NCBI GenBank assembly: GCA_009777835.1
Contig: WRKZ01000007.1
Location: 1 to 46,112, forward strand
From: Oscillospiraceae bacterium
GTDB taxonomy: Bacteria; Bacillota; Clostridia; Oscillospirales; Ruminococcaceae
DNA length: 46,112 bases
Direction: 5' to 3'
Under the pieces are notes generated by a model. The model searched no databases, had not been told where the DNA came from, and saw only the letters and a program-made list of their open reading frames with translations. Position numbers and translations under genes: made by a program. Shown here in pieces: positions 26,105-34,751 of this stretch. Numbering within the stretch: position 1 is the first letter of the stretch; each line of letters begins with the position of its first letter.

Positions 26105-28656
26105 ATTTCGAACTCCTCCTCTTTCATCACAATTTCTATAACATCGCCGGACTCGATTTCCCCTGCCAACATTTTTTTCGAAAGCAGGTTCTCAATTTTT
26201 GTTGTCACCGCACGCCGAAGAGGTCTTGCGCCATATGCCTTGTCAGAACCTGCCCGAGAAAGTTCGGTTACGCTTTCGTCCGAGAAAGTTAGGGTCACTC
26301 CCAGTTCAGCTGCCCTCTTCGCAACATCTTTGAGGAGCAGACGGCAAATTTGCTCGATGTGTTCGGGCAATAACTTAGAAAATATGATTATATCATCGAT
26401 TCTATTGAGAAATTCCGGTTTGAAGGTCTTCTTAAGTTCGTCCATGACACGTTCACTCGCTACCGCCGATTGACTGTCAACATCTGCAGCAAATCCGATT
26501 GACTTCTTGTTGTCGGTGATAAGCGAAGCCCCCACGTTAGAAGTCATGATAATGACGGCGTTCTTGAACGAGACTCTGCGACCGTCGGAAGAAGTCAAAA
26601 CACCATCTTCCATGATTTGCAGAAAGATATTATACACGTCGGGGTGGGCTTTCTCGATTTCATCGAACAAGACAACCGAATAAGGTTTACGCCGAATCCT
26701 TTCGGTAAGTTGCCCGCCGTCATCGTAACCAACGTATCCCGGCGGCGAACCGATTAGTTTCGAGACTGCGTGTTTCTCCATATATTCCGACATATCAAAT
26801 CGAATCAACGACGATTCATCCCCGAAAAGGTTGCCGGCTAACGCTTTGCAGAGTTCGGTCTTACCGACCCCTGTGGGGCCTAAAAACACGAAACTTCCGA
26901 TTGGGCGGGCGGGGTTCTTGAATCCTGCCCGGCTTCTTTTTATGGCATGGGAAATCACCGAAACAGCCTCATCCTGACCGATTACCCGCTGTTTCAACTC
27001 ACTTTCGATATTGCAGAGTTTCGCCGCTTCGTCCACGTCAATCCGCGAAACCGGGATTCCCGTTTGCTTCGCCACCAATTCAGCTATGGAAGCTGCATCT
27101 ATTTCACCGCAGGCATCCCGCCTGAAGGGGAGCGGGAATCCCATGTTCTCTTTTAACTCGTCCAATTTTTCGGCGACTTCGCGTTCCTTGTCCCGCAAGG
27201 CTGCCGCCTCCTCGAAATCCTGTGCGTTAATTGCGGTTGACTTCTCCTCGCTCAATCGCAGAAGTTGCTCTTCCAGCTCCTGCATATTCGGCGGGGCAGT
27301 GAATGCCCTGAGCCGTAACAGCGCACTCGCCTCATCAATTAAGTCAATGGCTTTATCGGGTAGAAATCTGTCGTTGATATACCGTGCCGAAAGATGAACC
27401 GCCGCTTTTATTGCGGAATCGTTGATTTTAACTTTGTGATGCGCTTCATATTTATCCCTTAACCCCTCAAGAATCAGTACTGCCGAGTCTTCATCGGGTT
27501 CTTCCACTGTAATAGGCTGGAATCGGCGTTCCAAAGCCGAATCTTTCTCAATAAAACGACGATATTCTTCGATTGTCGTCGCTCCTATCAACTGAATCTC
27601 CCCCCTCGCCAAGAGAGGCTTGATTATATTCGCCGCGTCGATTGCGCCTTCTGCCGCACCTGCCCCTATAATCGAGTGGAGTTCGTCTATGAAAAGCACG
27701 ACGTTTCCATCATTGATACTCTCGTCCAGTGCGGATTTTATACGCTCCTCAAAATCGCCCCTATACTTCGCCCCGGCGAGCATGGCAGGTAAATCAAGCA
27801 TGAGAATCCGCTTATTCTTAATGTTTTCGGGAACGAGAGACTGCGAGATTTTCAATGCCAAACCCTCAGCAATCGCGGTTTTACCCACCCCGCTTTCGCC
27901 GATTAGGCATGGGTTGTTCTTTCGGCGGCGCATTAACGCTTGAATAACCCGCTCGATTTCATTATCACGGTTGACCACCGGGTCGATTTTATTCTGTTTT
28001 GCCATTTCGGTTAAATCCCGACAATATTTGTCCAGTGCGGTCTTGTTCTTTTTGGTGGAAGTCGCAGTCCCTCCGCTATTTTTAGAACTTCCGCCAAAAC
28101 TCCCCCCGCTCCCGAACAAATCGTCAACGTCAGAGGCATCGGAATTCGCATTGTTTGAGTTATTCACAGAAGAATCCCCACCGCTCATACAATCACCGTA
28201 AAGCGAAGGAATGTTCACCCCCATCTCACGCATCAGAAGGACGGCATAACAGTCTGAATCTTTTATAATCGCCCGCAAGACATGTTCAGTCCCCACGAAA
28301 GTCTGTCGGCGTTGAGAATTGCGGACTTCAGTCAGAGCCGTTTCGAGAATCCGCTTGCTACGCGGCGTGAAGTCGGCAGAACCCAACTTAGTGGGGATTC
28401 CCTTGCCCACGACAACCTCGATTTTCCTTGTGATTTCGTCTTTCGTAATTCCGTGCTTGGTCAAAGCACGGAAAGCCACGCTCACCGTTCGCGGAGTTGT
28501 CGTTGTGCTTGAATCGGCAGGTGTGTCTTCCTCCGCCAGCAGGCCACACAAAATATGCTCACTCCCGATATAAATATGGCCGAGGGATTGCGCGGTCTTC
28601 ACCGCAGAGTTGAGGGCTTTGTTAGCTTTTTCGGTAAAATCGTTAAATTGAATCAT
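26092..28656 (-). CDS. clpC: ATP-dependent Clp protease ATP-binding subunit ClpC
   Basis: A class I Hsp100 protein of 854 residues. An N-terminal double Clp_N repeat (1-150) is followed by a Gly/Ser/Asn-rich linker. AAA1 has Walker A GESGVGKTA and AAA2 has GPTGVGKTE, with LFIDELHSIIGAG and LFDEIEKAHPDV as Walker B motifs. A UVR-like middle segment (EEKSTAINAQDFEEAAALRDKERE) marks ClpC rather than ClpA or ClpB. It unfolds substrates for ClpP. The ctsR-mcsA-mcsB genes that usually precede clpC are absent, and I see no CtsR heptad repeats upstream. Confidence 0.93.
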   Translation of the reverse strand: MIQFNDFTEKANKALNSAVKTAQSLGHIYIGSEHILCGLLAEEDTPADSSTTTTPRTVSVAFRALTKHGITKDEITRKIEVVVGKGIPTKLGSADFTPRSKRILETALTEVRNSQRRQTFVGTEHVLRAIIKDSDCYAVLLMREMGVNIPSLYGDCMSGGDSSVNNSNNANSDASDVDDLFGSGGSFGGSSKNSGGTATSTKKNKTALDKYCRDLTEMAKQNKIDPVVNRDNEIERVIQALMRRRKNNPCLIGESGVGKTAIAEGLALKISQSLVPENIKNKRILMLDLPAMLAGAKYRGDFEERIKSALDESINDGNVVLFIDELHSIIGAGAAEGAIDAANIIKPLLARGEIQLIGATTIEEYRRFIEKDSALERRFQPITVEEPDEDSAVLILEGLRDKYEAHHKVKINDSAIKAAVHLSARYINDRFLPDKAIDLIDEASALLRLRAFTAPPNMQELEEQLLRLSEEKSTAINAQDFEEAAALRDKEREVAEKLDELKENMGFPLPFRRDACGEIDAASIAELVAKQTGIPVSRIDVDEAAKLCNIESELKQRVIGQDEAVSVISHAIKRSRAGFKNPARPIGSFVFLGPTGVGKTELCKALAGNLFGDESSLIRFDMSEYMEKHAVSKLIGSPPGYVGYDDGGQLTERIRRKPYSVVLFDEIEKAHPDVYNIFLQIMEDGVLTSSDGRRVSFKNAVIIMTSNVGASLITDNKKSIGFAADVDSQSAVASERVMDELKKTFKPEFLNRIDDIIIFSKLLPEHIEQICRLLLKDVAKRAAELGVTLTFSDESVTELSRAGSDKAYGARPLRRAVTTKIENLLSKKMLAGEIESGDVIEIVMKEEEFEICSA

Positions 28657-28692
28657 GTGAACCTCTTTTTTACTAATTCCCTTTTTATTCCT

Positions 28693-28786
28693 TTTATTGA
28701 AAGTAAGGGTGTAATATCCCTTTGGGGCGGCTCTCTCGCCCGCAAGACTAGGGGTGCAGGGCTTGCCCTGCGGTGTTACCTTACAT
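28693..28786 (+). repeat. Dispersed repeat A, copy 1
   Basis: A 94-bp palindromic element that shares long identical blocks with 34752-34829 (opposite strand). It opens with TTTATTGAAAGTAAGGGTG, has a central GCAGGGCTTGCCCTGC palindrome, and closes with TTACCTTACAT, so its ends (GTAAGG and CCTTAC) are inverted. The copies differ by an indel in the variable G+C-rich middle. It lies between clpC and the GH25 gene. The rest of the 305-bp gap holds the GH25 promoter and no other gene. Confidence 0.75.
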
Positions 28787-28908
28787 TTTGGGCAGTAAAG
28801 CCTGTCCTATACAGTATACTGGCGGCAAGGCTAATTAATTCCGAAGAGATTCCCAAAAATTGAAGAAAATTTGGTGCGAATTTCCAAAGTTAAAAAGTAT
28901 GCAAAGAC

Positions 28909-28937
28909 TTGACAATGCTCGACAATTATGTTAAAAT
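28909..28937 (+). promoter_or_regulatory. Promoter of the GH25 gene
   Basis: TTGACA (28909-28914) and TAAAAT (28932-28937) with 17 bp between. A purine-rich AGGGGGTGG site follows before the TTG start at 28962. Confidence 0.8.
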
Positions 28938-28961
28938 CGTCAAAAGATAGGGGGTGGGCTT

Positions 28962-30401
28962 TTGAAACCGGAAAAAATACATAAATTTACAAGATTCACG
29001 GTGTTTATGCTGATATTGGCGATTTTTACCGCTTTTACGTCGGTCACGGTTTTCGCCGACGAACTCCCCGATATTCGTGAATGGGATGGTGAAAGCCGAC
29101 TTCGGAGCGGTTTTACATATATCGTTTCGGAAAAGTTGCTCATAAACTCAGACGTTACCTTCCCGGCGAACTCAACGGTTCGCATTGTTTCGGGGGGCGA
29201 AATAACTTTCACGACCGCCGCAAGCGTCAATGTATACGGCAAGATTTATGTCGAGAAAATGGGCAGACTCTTCACCTCGGGCGAATTAACGGTTCGCTCA
29301 CAAGGAACAATCAACATCTCGGGGGAATTCCTGTGCTCGTTAAGCTCGAAGGTTCGGATAATGGGTTCGGTAAACGTCAACCCCAACGGAAGTCTCGACA
29401 CTTCGGGTGAGTTTAACCTGCACACCGGTTCTGCCCTTGAGAATTCGGGATTTATCCGCTTCTTAAACTCGGGGAACGGGATTTTCAGCGGAAAACTCAC
29501 AAATAAAGAAGCTGCCCACCTGCGAATCGCGGGGGAGCTTAAGTTTTCTTCTTCGGGGCGGTTCGAAAATGCGGGAATAATCACCGTAACCGACAACGGA
29601 GTTTTGCTCAACAGCGGAATAATCACCCTCGAAACAATTTCTCTGGTTAATCGATTCGGGACGTTCCAAAACACCGAGAGCGGCAGAATAATCGATAAGA
29701 ATCGCCACCCCACGGTAGAACGATATTGGCTGTCACCGCAAGCAATTGAGCTTGAACCGGCGGCAATAATCCACGGGATTGACATTTCTCGTTGGAACGG
29801 CGATATCAACTGGGAAGAAGTCGGTCGTACCAACATTGAATTTGCAATGATTCGAATCGGGTTCGGTGCTTTCGTTGACAGTAACGGCGTTCACCATAAA
29901 ACCGACATGGACCGGCGATTCCGCGAATACATAGCAGGCGCGCAAGAAAACGGAATCGAGGTAGGGGTATATTTTTACAGTTATGCCCAAACGCTTGACC
30001 AAATCATAGACGAAGCGTATCACCTGCTCAATATGCTCGATGAGTTTAAAATCACCTACCCCATCGCCCTGGACATGGAAGAACCACGCGAAGATTATAT
30101 CGATAACCCGTCGGAAATGGCAGATGCGTTCTTGAATATAATAGCCGACGCGGGCTATTTCCCGATGATGTACTCCTACAAATCGTGGCTTGAAAACTAC
30201 CTCACCGCCGAAATCCGCGAAAAGTACACCGTCTGGGTTGCTCACATAGAAGTCCCGGCAACAACCTACAAAGACCGATATTATATGTGGCAATACACCT
30301 GGAAAGGCAGGGTTTCGGGAATAAACGGTGATGTTGACCTCAACATTGCGTACAGAGACTTCTCCGCTTACATCAAACATCACGGACTGAATAATCTATA
30401 A
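28962..30401 (+). CDS. Secreted GH25 muramidase with N-terminal solenoid domain
   Basis: 479 residues from a TTG codon with a strong G-rich ribosome-binding site. A signal peptide (basic start, hydrophobic core, likely cleavage VFA|DE at residue 32) is followed by about 200 residues of repeating short beta-strand units rich in Ser, Gly and Asn (SGGEI, SGELT, SGEFL, SGEFN patterns), suggesting a beta-helix. The GH25 lysozyme domain runs from about 268 to the end, with IHGIDISRWNGDINW and IALDMEEP carrying the acidic catalytic residues. It should cut peptidoglycan between MurNAc and GlcNAc. The solenoid probably binds cell wall or keeps distance from it. Confidence 0.88.
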   Translation: MKPEKIHKFTRFTVFMLILAIFTAFTSVTVFADELPDIREWDGESRLRSGFTYIVSEKLLINSDVTFPANSTVRIVSGGEITFTTAASVNVYGKIYVEKMGRLFTSGELTVRSQGTINISGEFLCSLSSKVRIMGSVNVNPNGSLDTSGEFNLHTGSALENSGFIRFLNSGNGIFSGKLTNKEAAHLRIAGELKFSSSGRFENAGIITVTDNGVLLNSGIITLETISLVNRFGTFQNTESGRIIDKNRHPTVERYWLSPQAIELEPAAIIHGIDISRWNGDINWEEVGRTNIEFAMIRIGFGAFVDSNGVHHKTDMDRRFREYIAGAQENGIEVGVYFYSYAQTLDQIIDEAYHLLNMLDEFKITYPIALDMEEPREDYIDNPSEMADAFLNIIADAGYFPMMYSYKSWLENYLTAEIREKYTVWVAHIEVPATTYKDRYYMWQYTWKGRVSGINGDVDLNIAYRDFSAYIKHHGLNNL

Positions 30402-30408
30402 AAAAATC

Positions 30409-30447
30409 GGGCTAAAACGAGAAGAATGAATTCTCTCATTTTAGCCC
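30409..30447. terminator. Bidirectional terminator between GH25 and topA genes
   Basis: GGGCTAAAA (30409-30417) pairs with TTTTAGCCC (30439-30447). An inner GAGAA/TTCTC extends the stem. An A-run lies on the left side and a T-rich tail on the right, so it can serve both converging genes. Confidence 0.85.
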
Positions 30448-30457
30448 TTGTTTCTGT

Positions 30458-32521
30458 CTATTCAGATTCGCCATCGCATTTCACGCAATAGATTTTCTTT
30501 TCCTTACCGGTTTTCTTGAAGAGAGTGCGCTCACATTTCGGGCATTTTTCGGGAACAGGCGTGTCCCATGTCATGAACTTGCAATCGGTGTAATCCTCAC
30601 ACCCGAAGAAGGTCTTACCTTTCTTGGACTTCCTGGTTAGCATCTTTTTCCCGCATGACGGACAGTTCCCTCCGGTTGTCTGAACTATTTGACGAGTGAC
30701 TTTACACTCAGGAAAACCCGAACACCCCATAAACTTCCCGAATCTGCCGAGTTTAATTACCATATGCTTGCCACATTCCTCGCAAATGACATCGGTAGGT
30801 TCATCCGGGATTTTAATCCGCTTGCCTTCCATTTCGACTTCGGCTTTTTCCAAAGTAGAAGCGAAATCACCGTAAAAATCCTTCAAGACATTCACCCAAA
30901 CTTGATTCCCGTCTTCAATACTGTCGAGATTGCTTTCCATTTGCGCGGTGAATTTCGTATCAACTATATTCCCGAAATGCGCCTCAAACAATTCGGTAGT
31001 CACGTCCCCCAGAACGGTGGGTTTGAGTTGTTTTTGCTGTTTTTCTACATACTGACGGTCAAGAATCGTCGAAATGGTCGGCGCATAGGTAGAAGGTCTC
31101 CCTATGCCGAATTCCTCCATTGCTTTGATTAACGATGCTTCGGTATAACGAGGTGGCGGCTGCGTGAAATGCTGATTCCCTGCCTTCTCTTTAACGCTGA
31201 GTTTCTCACCGGTGACTAATTCGGGCAAGAATCCGCCTTCTTCCCTTTGACTTTCGTTCATCTCATACAGCTTCGTAAATCCGTCAAACGCCACAGTATA
31301 TCCGTTCGCCCTAAACATACAATCGTTCGCAGCTACATCCACCGAAACCGTATTGAAAACAGCATTCGCCATCTGACTCGCCATGAATCGTTCCCAAATC
31401 AGCTTATACAGCTTATACTGGTCGGGGGTGAGTACGCTTTTCACCGAATCCGGTGTGATTTCCACATGGGTCGGTCTAATCGCCTCATGCGCATCTTGAG
31501 AATTACTTTTCCCTTTATACACACGGGGTTTAGGGGGAAGATATTCTTTACCGTAAAACTGCATAATCAACTCAGAAGCGGCGGTACGCGCTTCGTCCGA
31601 AATACGCAGACTGTCGGTTCGCATATAGGTAATCAAACCCACTGCACCGTAACCCGGGACGTTGACCCCTTCATACAACTCTTGTGCCGCCCGCATAGTC
31701 CGTTTTGAACCAAACGACAATTTTCCCGACGCTTCTTGCTGCATAGTAGAAGTCGTAAACGGCGGTGACGGTTGCTTGTTCCGTTTGGATTTCTTCACCC
31801 CGGCAACCGTGAACTCCGCACCTTCGAGTGCAACAAGAATCGTATCGGTTTGTTCCTTGTTTTCGAGATTGATTTTCTTTCCGCTCACTTCCACCAACTT
31901 AGCATCGAATGGTTTTTTTGAACTTTTAGAAAGAAGCTTAACATCAATACTCCAGTATTCACGCGGGACAAATGCCGCTATTTCTTTCTCGCGCTGAACA
32001 ACGATTCTCACCGCTACCGATTGTACCCGCCCCGCCGATAATCCCTTACGGACTTTCTTCCACAAGAACGGTGACAACTGATAACCGATAATCCTGTCTA
32101 ATATTCTGCGTGCCTGTTGCGCATTGACTAATCCCATATCAAGACTGCGCGTATTATCCATTCCGCTTCTGATTCCGTTCTTGGTAATTTCACTGAACGT
32201 AACACGAATCGGCGCAGTTTCATCCAGTTCGAGAATGTTAGCCAAATGCCAAGAAATCGCCTCCCCTTCTCTATCAGGGTCGGTAGCAAGGAAAATCATA
32301 TCAGACTTCCTTGCTTTACTCTTGAGTTCTTTTATAACTCCTGATTTGTCCTTCATGTTCTCGTACATCGGGGCGAAATCGTTTTCGATATCCACCCCTA
32401 ACTTAGACTTCGGCAAATCACGAATATGCCCCACCGATGCAATTACACTGAAATCTTTACCGAGATATTTCCCGATTGTTTTCGCCTTCGCCGGCGACTC
32501 TACTATAACAAGATTATTCAT
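30458..32521 (-). CDS. topA: DNA topoisomerase I
   Basis: A type IA topoisomerase of 687 residues. The Toprim domain starts NNLVIVESPAKAKTIGKYLG and has the acidic DPDREGEAISWHL motif. The active-site Tyr is in GLITYMRTDSLRIS near residue 300. Three C-terminal Cys4 zinc ribbons follow (CEECGKHM...CSGFPEC, CPSCGKKM...CEDYTDC, CPKCERTL...CVKC). It relaxes negative supercoils. It begins 3 bp after the RNA methylase gene on the same strand. Confidence 0.96.
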   Translation of the reverse strand: MNNLVIVESPAKAKTIGKYLGKDFSVIASVGHIRDLPKSKLGVDIENDFAPMYENMKDKSGVIKELKSKARKSDMIFLATDPDREGEAISWHLANILELDETAPIRVTFSEITKNGIRSGMDNTRSLDMGLVNAQQARRILDRIIGYQLSPFLWKKVRKGLSAGRVQSVAVRIVVQREKEIAAFVPREYWSIDVKLLSKSSKKPFDAKLVEVSGKKINLENKEQTDTILVALEGAEFTVAGVKKSKRNKQPSPPFTTSTMQQEASGKLSFGSKRTMRAAQELYEGVNVPGYGAVGLITYMRTDSLRISDEARTAASELIMQFYGKEYLPPKPRVYKGKSNSQDAHEAIRPTHVEITPDSVKSVLTPDQYKLYKLIWERFMASQMANAVFNTVSVDVAANDCMFRANGYTVAFDGFTKLYEMNESQREEGGFLPELVTGEKLSVKEKAGNQHFTQPPPRYTEASLIKAMEEFGIGRPSTYAPTISTILDRQYVEKQQKQLKPTVLGDVTTELFEAHFGNIVDTKFTAQMESNLDSIEDGNQVWVNVLKDFYGDFASTLEKAEVEMEGKRIKIPDEPTDVICEECGKHMVIKLGRFGKFMGCSGFPECKVTRQIVQTTGGNCPSCGKKMLTRKSKKGKTFFGCEDYTDCKFMTWDTPVPEKCPKCERTLFKKTGKEKKIYCVKCDGESE

Positions 32522-32524
32522 ATT

Positions 32525-33286
32525 CTAACCCTTAACTCCCAACTCATAACATATAATTCCCGCGGCAACCCCTGCATTAAGTGACTCCGCACCTTTTATG
32601 GGAATATACAGCTTACGGTCGCAAAACGCCAACATTTCCGCAGAAATTCCTTTACCCTCATTCCCGATTATGACCGCCACTTTCCCGTCGCAAACCGCCG
32701 AAACCTCCTCCGCGGCTTTTTTGAGAGGAACAGCATCATCATCCAACACCGAAGCCAATACGAGAAAACCCGACCGCTTCAATTTCCCGATAAGTTCATG
32801 AAGCTCTCCCTGCAATTCGGTAAGCCTAAAGACACTCCCCGCGGAAGCGCGTATAACCTTCGGATTATAAAAGTCAACAGAATCGTTTGAACGAATTATG
32901 AAATCGAAACCAAACGCCTCACACGAGCGAATAATCGCCCCCGCATTACCGGGGTCTTGAACCCGGTCAAGGATAATCACTCGTCTCGCCTCGCCGAAAT
33001 CAACGAAATTCCGTTTCCTCTCAAACTTAGCAAAAATCCCCTGCGGATTCTTGGTGTCGGCTATATACTCAGCTAAGTAAGGGGTTATGAGCGACGTTTC
33101 AATTATACCCGATAAACGTGCGAATAATTCCGGATGTTCATTCCGTGCAGATTCGCCGAATGCCGCAAGTTTAGGTAGAAAACCCGCTTCCAACGCTTCC
33201 TTGACGAGTTTTGCCCCCTCAACAAGGAACAAATCATCGGAAGCACGAAAAGCACGGATTAAATGGTTTTGTTTCGAAGTTATCAT
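32525..33286 (-). CDS. TrmH/SpoU-family RNA 2'-O-methyltransferase
   Basis: A SPOUT methylase of 253 residues from the ATG at 33286. The three family motifs are VQDPGNAGAIIRSCEAFG, VAVIIGNEGKGIS and IPIKGAESLNAGVAAGI. The N-terminal substrate-binding region (QNHLIRAFRASDDLFLVEGAKLVKEAL) resembles rRNA methylases of the TsnR/RlmB type. The frame is open to 33346, but those extra 20 codons are encoded by dispersed repeat B and I treat them as non-native. Target nucleotide unknown. It is followed by topA. Confidence 0.87.
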   Translation of the reverse strand: MITSKQNHLIRAFRASDDLFLVEGAKLVKEALEAGFLPKLAAFGESARNEHPELFARLSGIIETSLITPYLAEYIADTKNPQGIFAKFERKRNFVDFGEARRVIILDRVQDPGNAGAIIRSCEAFGFDFIIRSNDSVDFYNPKVIRASAGSVFRLTELQGELHELIGKLKRSGFLVLASVLDDDAVPLKKAAEEVSAVCDGKVAVIIGNEGKGISAEMLAFCDRKLYIPIKGAESLNAGVAAGIICYELGVKG

Positions 33287-33289
33287 GAG

Positions 33290-33358
33290 ATTATGACCAT
33301 GCCGTTCTGCCACAAACGTGGCATGAATTAAACCTGTCAAGCTCATCTGCTTGACGGC
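33290..33358 (-). repeat. Dispersed repeat B, copy 2
   Basis: 69 bp, 60 identical to 10618-10686 in inverted orientation. It ends 3 bp before the methylase start codon. The same ~20-codon reading frame is open in both copies, and here it runs in frame into the methylase. Confidence 0.75.
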
Positions 33359-33446
33359 GAAGCCCGCCGCACCGCGGCTCTTGTTTTGCTTTCGTCAAGC
33401 CGCCTGCCGTCGGGCGAAGCCCGCCGCACCGCGGCTCTTGTTTTGC
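33356..33446. repeat. 34-bp direct repeat, two copies
   Basis: An identical 34-bp G+C-rich unit occurs at 33356-33389 and 33413-33446 (57-bp period, 23-bp spacer). It begins GGCGAAGCCCGCCGCACC and ends CTCTTGTTTTGC. On the minus strand each unit can form GCCGCGGTGCGGC-type hairpins. It lies in the leader of the RNA methylase, next to repeat B. Nothing else was recognised in the 33287-33462 gap. Confidence 0.8.
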
Positions 33447-33462
33447 AAACTTTCTCTCAAAA

Positions 33463-33490
33463 AAGCAGTATAGTAATTACTATACTGCTT
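33463..33490 (-). terminator. Terminator after rplT
   Basis: A perfect 14-bp inverted repeat (AAGCAGTATAGTAA and its complement) with no loop spacer. On the minus strand it is followed by a T-run. It ends the infC-rpmI-rplT operon. Confidence 0.85.
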
Positions 33491-33509
33491 TTCGATTTTT
33501 GCTTTTCGG

Positions 33510-33863
33510 CTATACTGCCGCTTTCGCTTGCTCGCAAAGTGTTTTGAAACCCTTCGCATCGTTGATTGCAATCTCAGAAAGCATTTTACGATTCAGCCCT
33601 ATATTAGCCTTTTTAAGTCCGTTAATAAAAGTCGAGTAGTTCATCCCGTTAGACTTACAAGCTGCTGAAATCCTTGTAATCCACAACCGCCTGAAGTCTC
33701 TCTTCTTGAGCCTTCTGCTAATGTAGGCATACTGCCCGGATTTATATACCGCCTCTTTTACGGTCTTAAAGAGTCTGCTCTTCCCACCCCAGTATCCTTT
33801 AGCGAGTTTAAGAACAGCGTTTCTCCTTTTGCGTGTCGTAACGGCACCTTTTATCCTTGCCAT
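33510..33863 (-). CDS. rplT: Ribosomal protein L20
   Basis: 117 residues, normal length. It starts [24 protein letters not shown] and contains the L20 core [23 protein letters not shown]. It binds 23S rRNA early in 50S assembly. In B. subtilis L20 also represses its own operon through the infC leader. It lies 74 bp after rpmI and is followed by a terminator. Confidence 0.97.
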   Translation of the reverse strand: MARIKGAVTTRKRRNAVLKLAKGYWGGKSRLFKTVKEAVYKSGQYAYISRRLKKRDFRRLWITRISAACKSNGMNYSTFINGLKKANIGLNRKMLSEIAINDAKGFKTLCEQAKAAV

Positions 33864-33937
33864 AATATTTCATCCTCCTTTGTATTTGCTTTTTTACTCG
33901 TCTGCGGGTCGGTCATCAAATAGTCACCCGCTCATTC

Positions 33938-34138
33938 TCACTTATACGGCAACAATGCCTTTATTTGTGCTTCGTTACTCTTATCGATATACGCACCGTT
34001 GCGGTTGATTCGTTTACGTTTCGTGTCTTTCTGGGTAAGTCTGTGGCGACGATTCACCTGGCTGTACTTAACCCTGCCGTTTTTAGTTAATTTGAAGCGT
34101 TTTTTAGCCCCGCTGTGAGTCTTAATCTTGTTTTTCAT
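33938..34138 (-). CDS. rpmI: Ribosomal protein L35
   Basis: 66 residues, highly basic, with the L35 pattern KTHSGAKKRFKLTKNGRVK and a C-terminal IKALLPYK. It is part of the 50S subunit. The start lies inside the 3' end of infC (17-bp overlap), with a GGAGGAAAC ribosome-binding site in infC codons, so translation is probably coupled. Confidence 0.96.
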   Translation of the reverse strand: MKNKIKTHSGAKKRFKLTKNGRVKYSQVNRRHRLTQKDTKRKRINRNGAYIDKSNEAQIKALLPYK

Positions 34139-34730
34139 TTGTTTCCTCCTTTATTTGATTCGTTTGATTAACTTGTTTTGGTTTCTGTGCGTTATTTTTA
34201 GGCATTTTACCGGGCTTATCGGTTTTCGGATAAATAATCGTAGTGAAGAAACGCCCCTCCAACTTAGATGGCTTTTCGTCACCGACCCCGAATTCCGCAC
34301 ATGCCTCTTTGAACCGTTCCATCAACTTACGGCCTAAATCAAGATGAGTGACTTCCCTTCCTTTAAACCGGATTGTCACCTTGACCTTGTCACCCGCCTT
34401 CAAGAATTTCTTCGCATGGTTAGCTTTGGTGTTCATGTCATGGTCGTCTATGTTGAGCGACAACCGTACTTCTTTCAAAAGGGTCTGCTGATGATTCTTA
34501 CGTTGGTCTTTCTCCCTTTTGGACTGTTCGAAGCGATGCTTCCCGTAGTCCATGATTCGACAGACCGGCGGACTTCCCTGCGGCGCAATCATCACAAGGT
34601 CAAGATTTGCTTTGTCGGCAAGTTCTTGAGCATCTTTCCCGGACATAATTCCGAGTGCTTCACCATCCACGCCGACCAGTCTCACCTGGGGTTCGCGAAT
34701 TTCGTTATTAATCGATAAATTCTTGCTGAT
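34122..34730 (-). CDS. infC: Translation initiation factor IF-3, non-AUG start
   Basis: About 202 residues. The N-domain opens ISKNLSINNEIREPQVRLV and aligns with Bacillus IF-3; PPVCRIMDYGKHRFEQ and KVTIRFKGREVTHLDLGRKL are signatures. A polar tail of about 30 residues exceeds the usual length. Start choice: GGAGG lies at 34743-34739, so the ATG at 34745 overlaps the ribosome-binding site itself. ATC at 34730 is 8 nt away, and ATT at 34736 only 2 nt. infC is known to use rare AUU/AUC starts for autoregulation. IF-3 keeps subunits apart and proofreads initiation. Confidence 0.92.
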   Translation of the reverse strand: MSKNLSINNEIREPQVRLVGVDGEALGIMSGKDAQELADKANLDLVMIAPQGSPPVCRIMDYGKHRFEQSKREKDQRKNHQQTLLKEVRLSLNIDDHDMNTKANHAKKFLKAGDKVKVTIRFKGREVTHLDLGRKLMERFKEACAEFGVGDEKPSKLEGRFFTTIIYPKTDKPGKMPKNNAQKPKQVNQTNQIKEETNEKQD

Positions 34731-34751
34731 AAGAATGCCCTCCATTCCCAC

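Noticed and set aside
28555-28863. 102-codon frame between clpC and the GH25 gene
   Set aside because: It overlaps clpC on the opposite strand, lacks a ribosome-binding site and mostly reads through repeat A.
33287-33346. N-terminal extension of the RNA methylase to the ATG at 33346
   Set aside because: The extra 20 codons are the translated repeat B and have no good ribosome-binding site; the family alignment begins at 33286.
33356-33446. CRISPR array
   Set aside because: There are only two repeat units and one spacer, no cas genes, and the repeat is a hairpin-rich G+C block.
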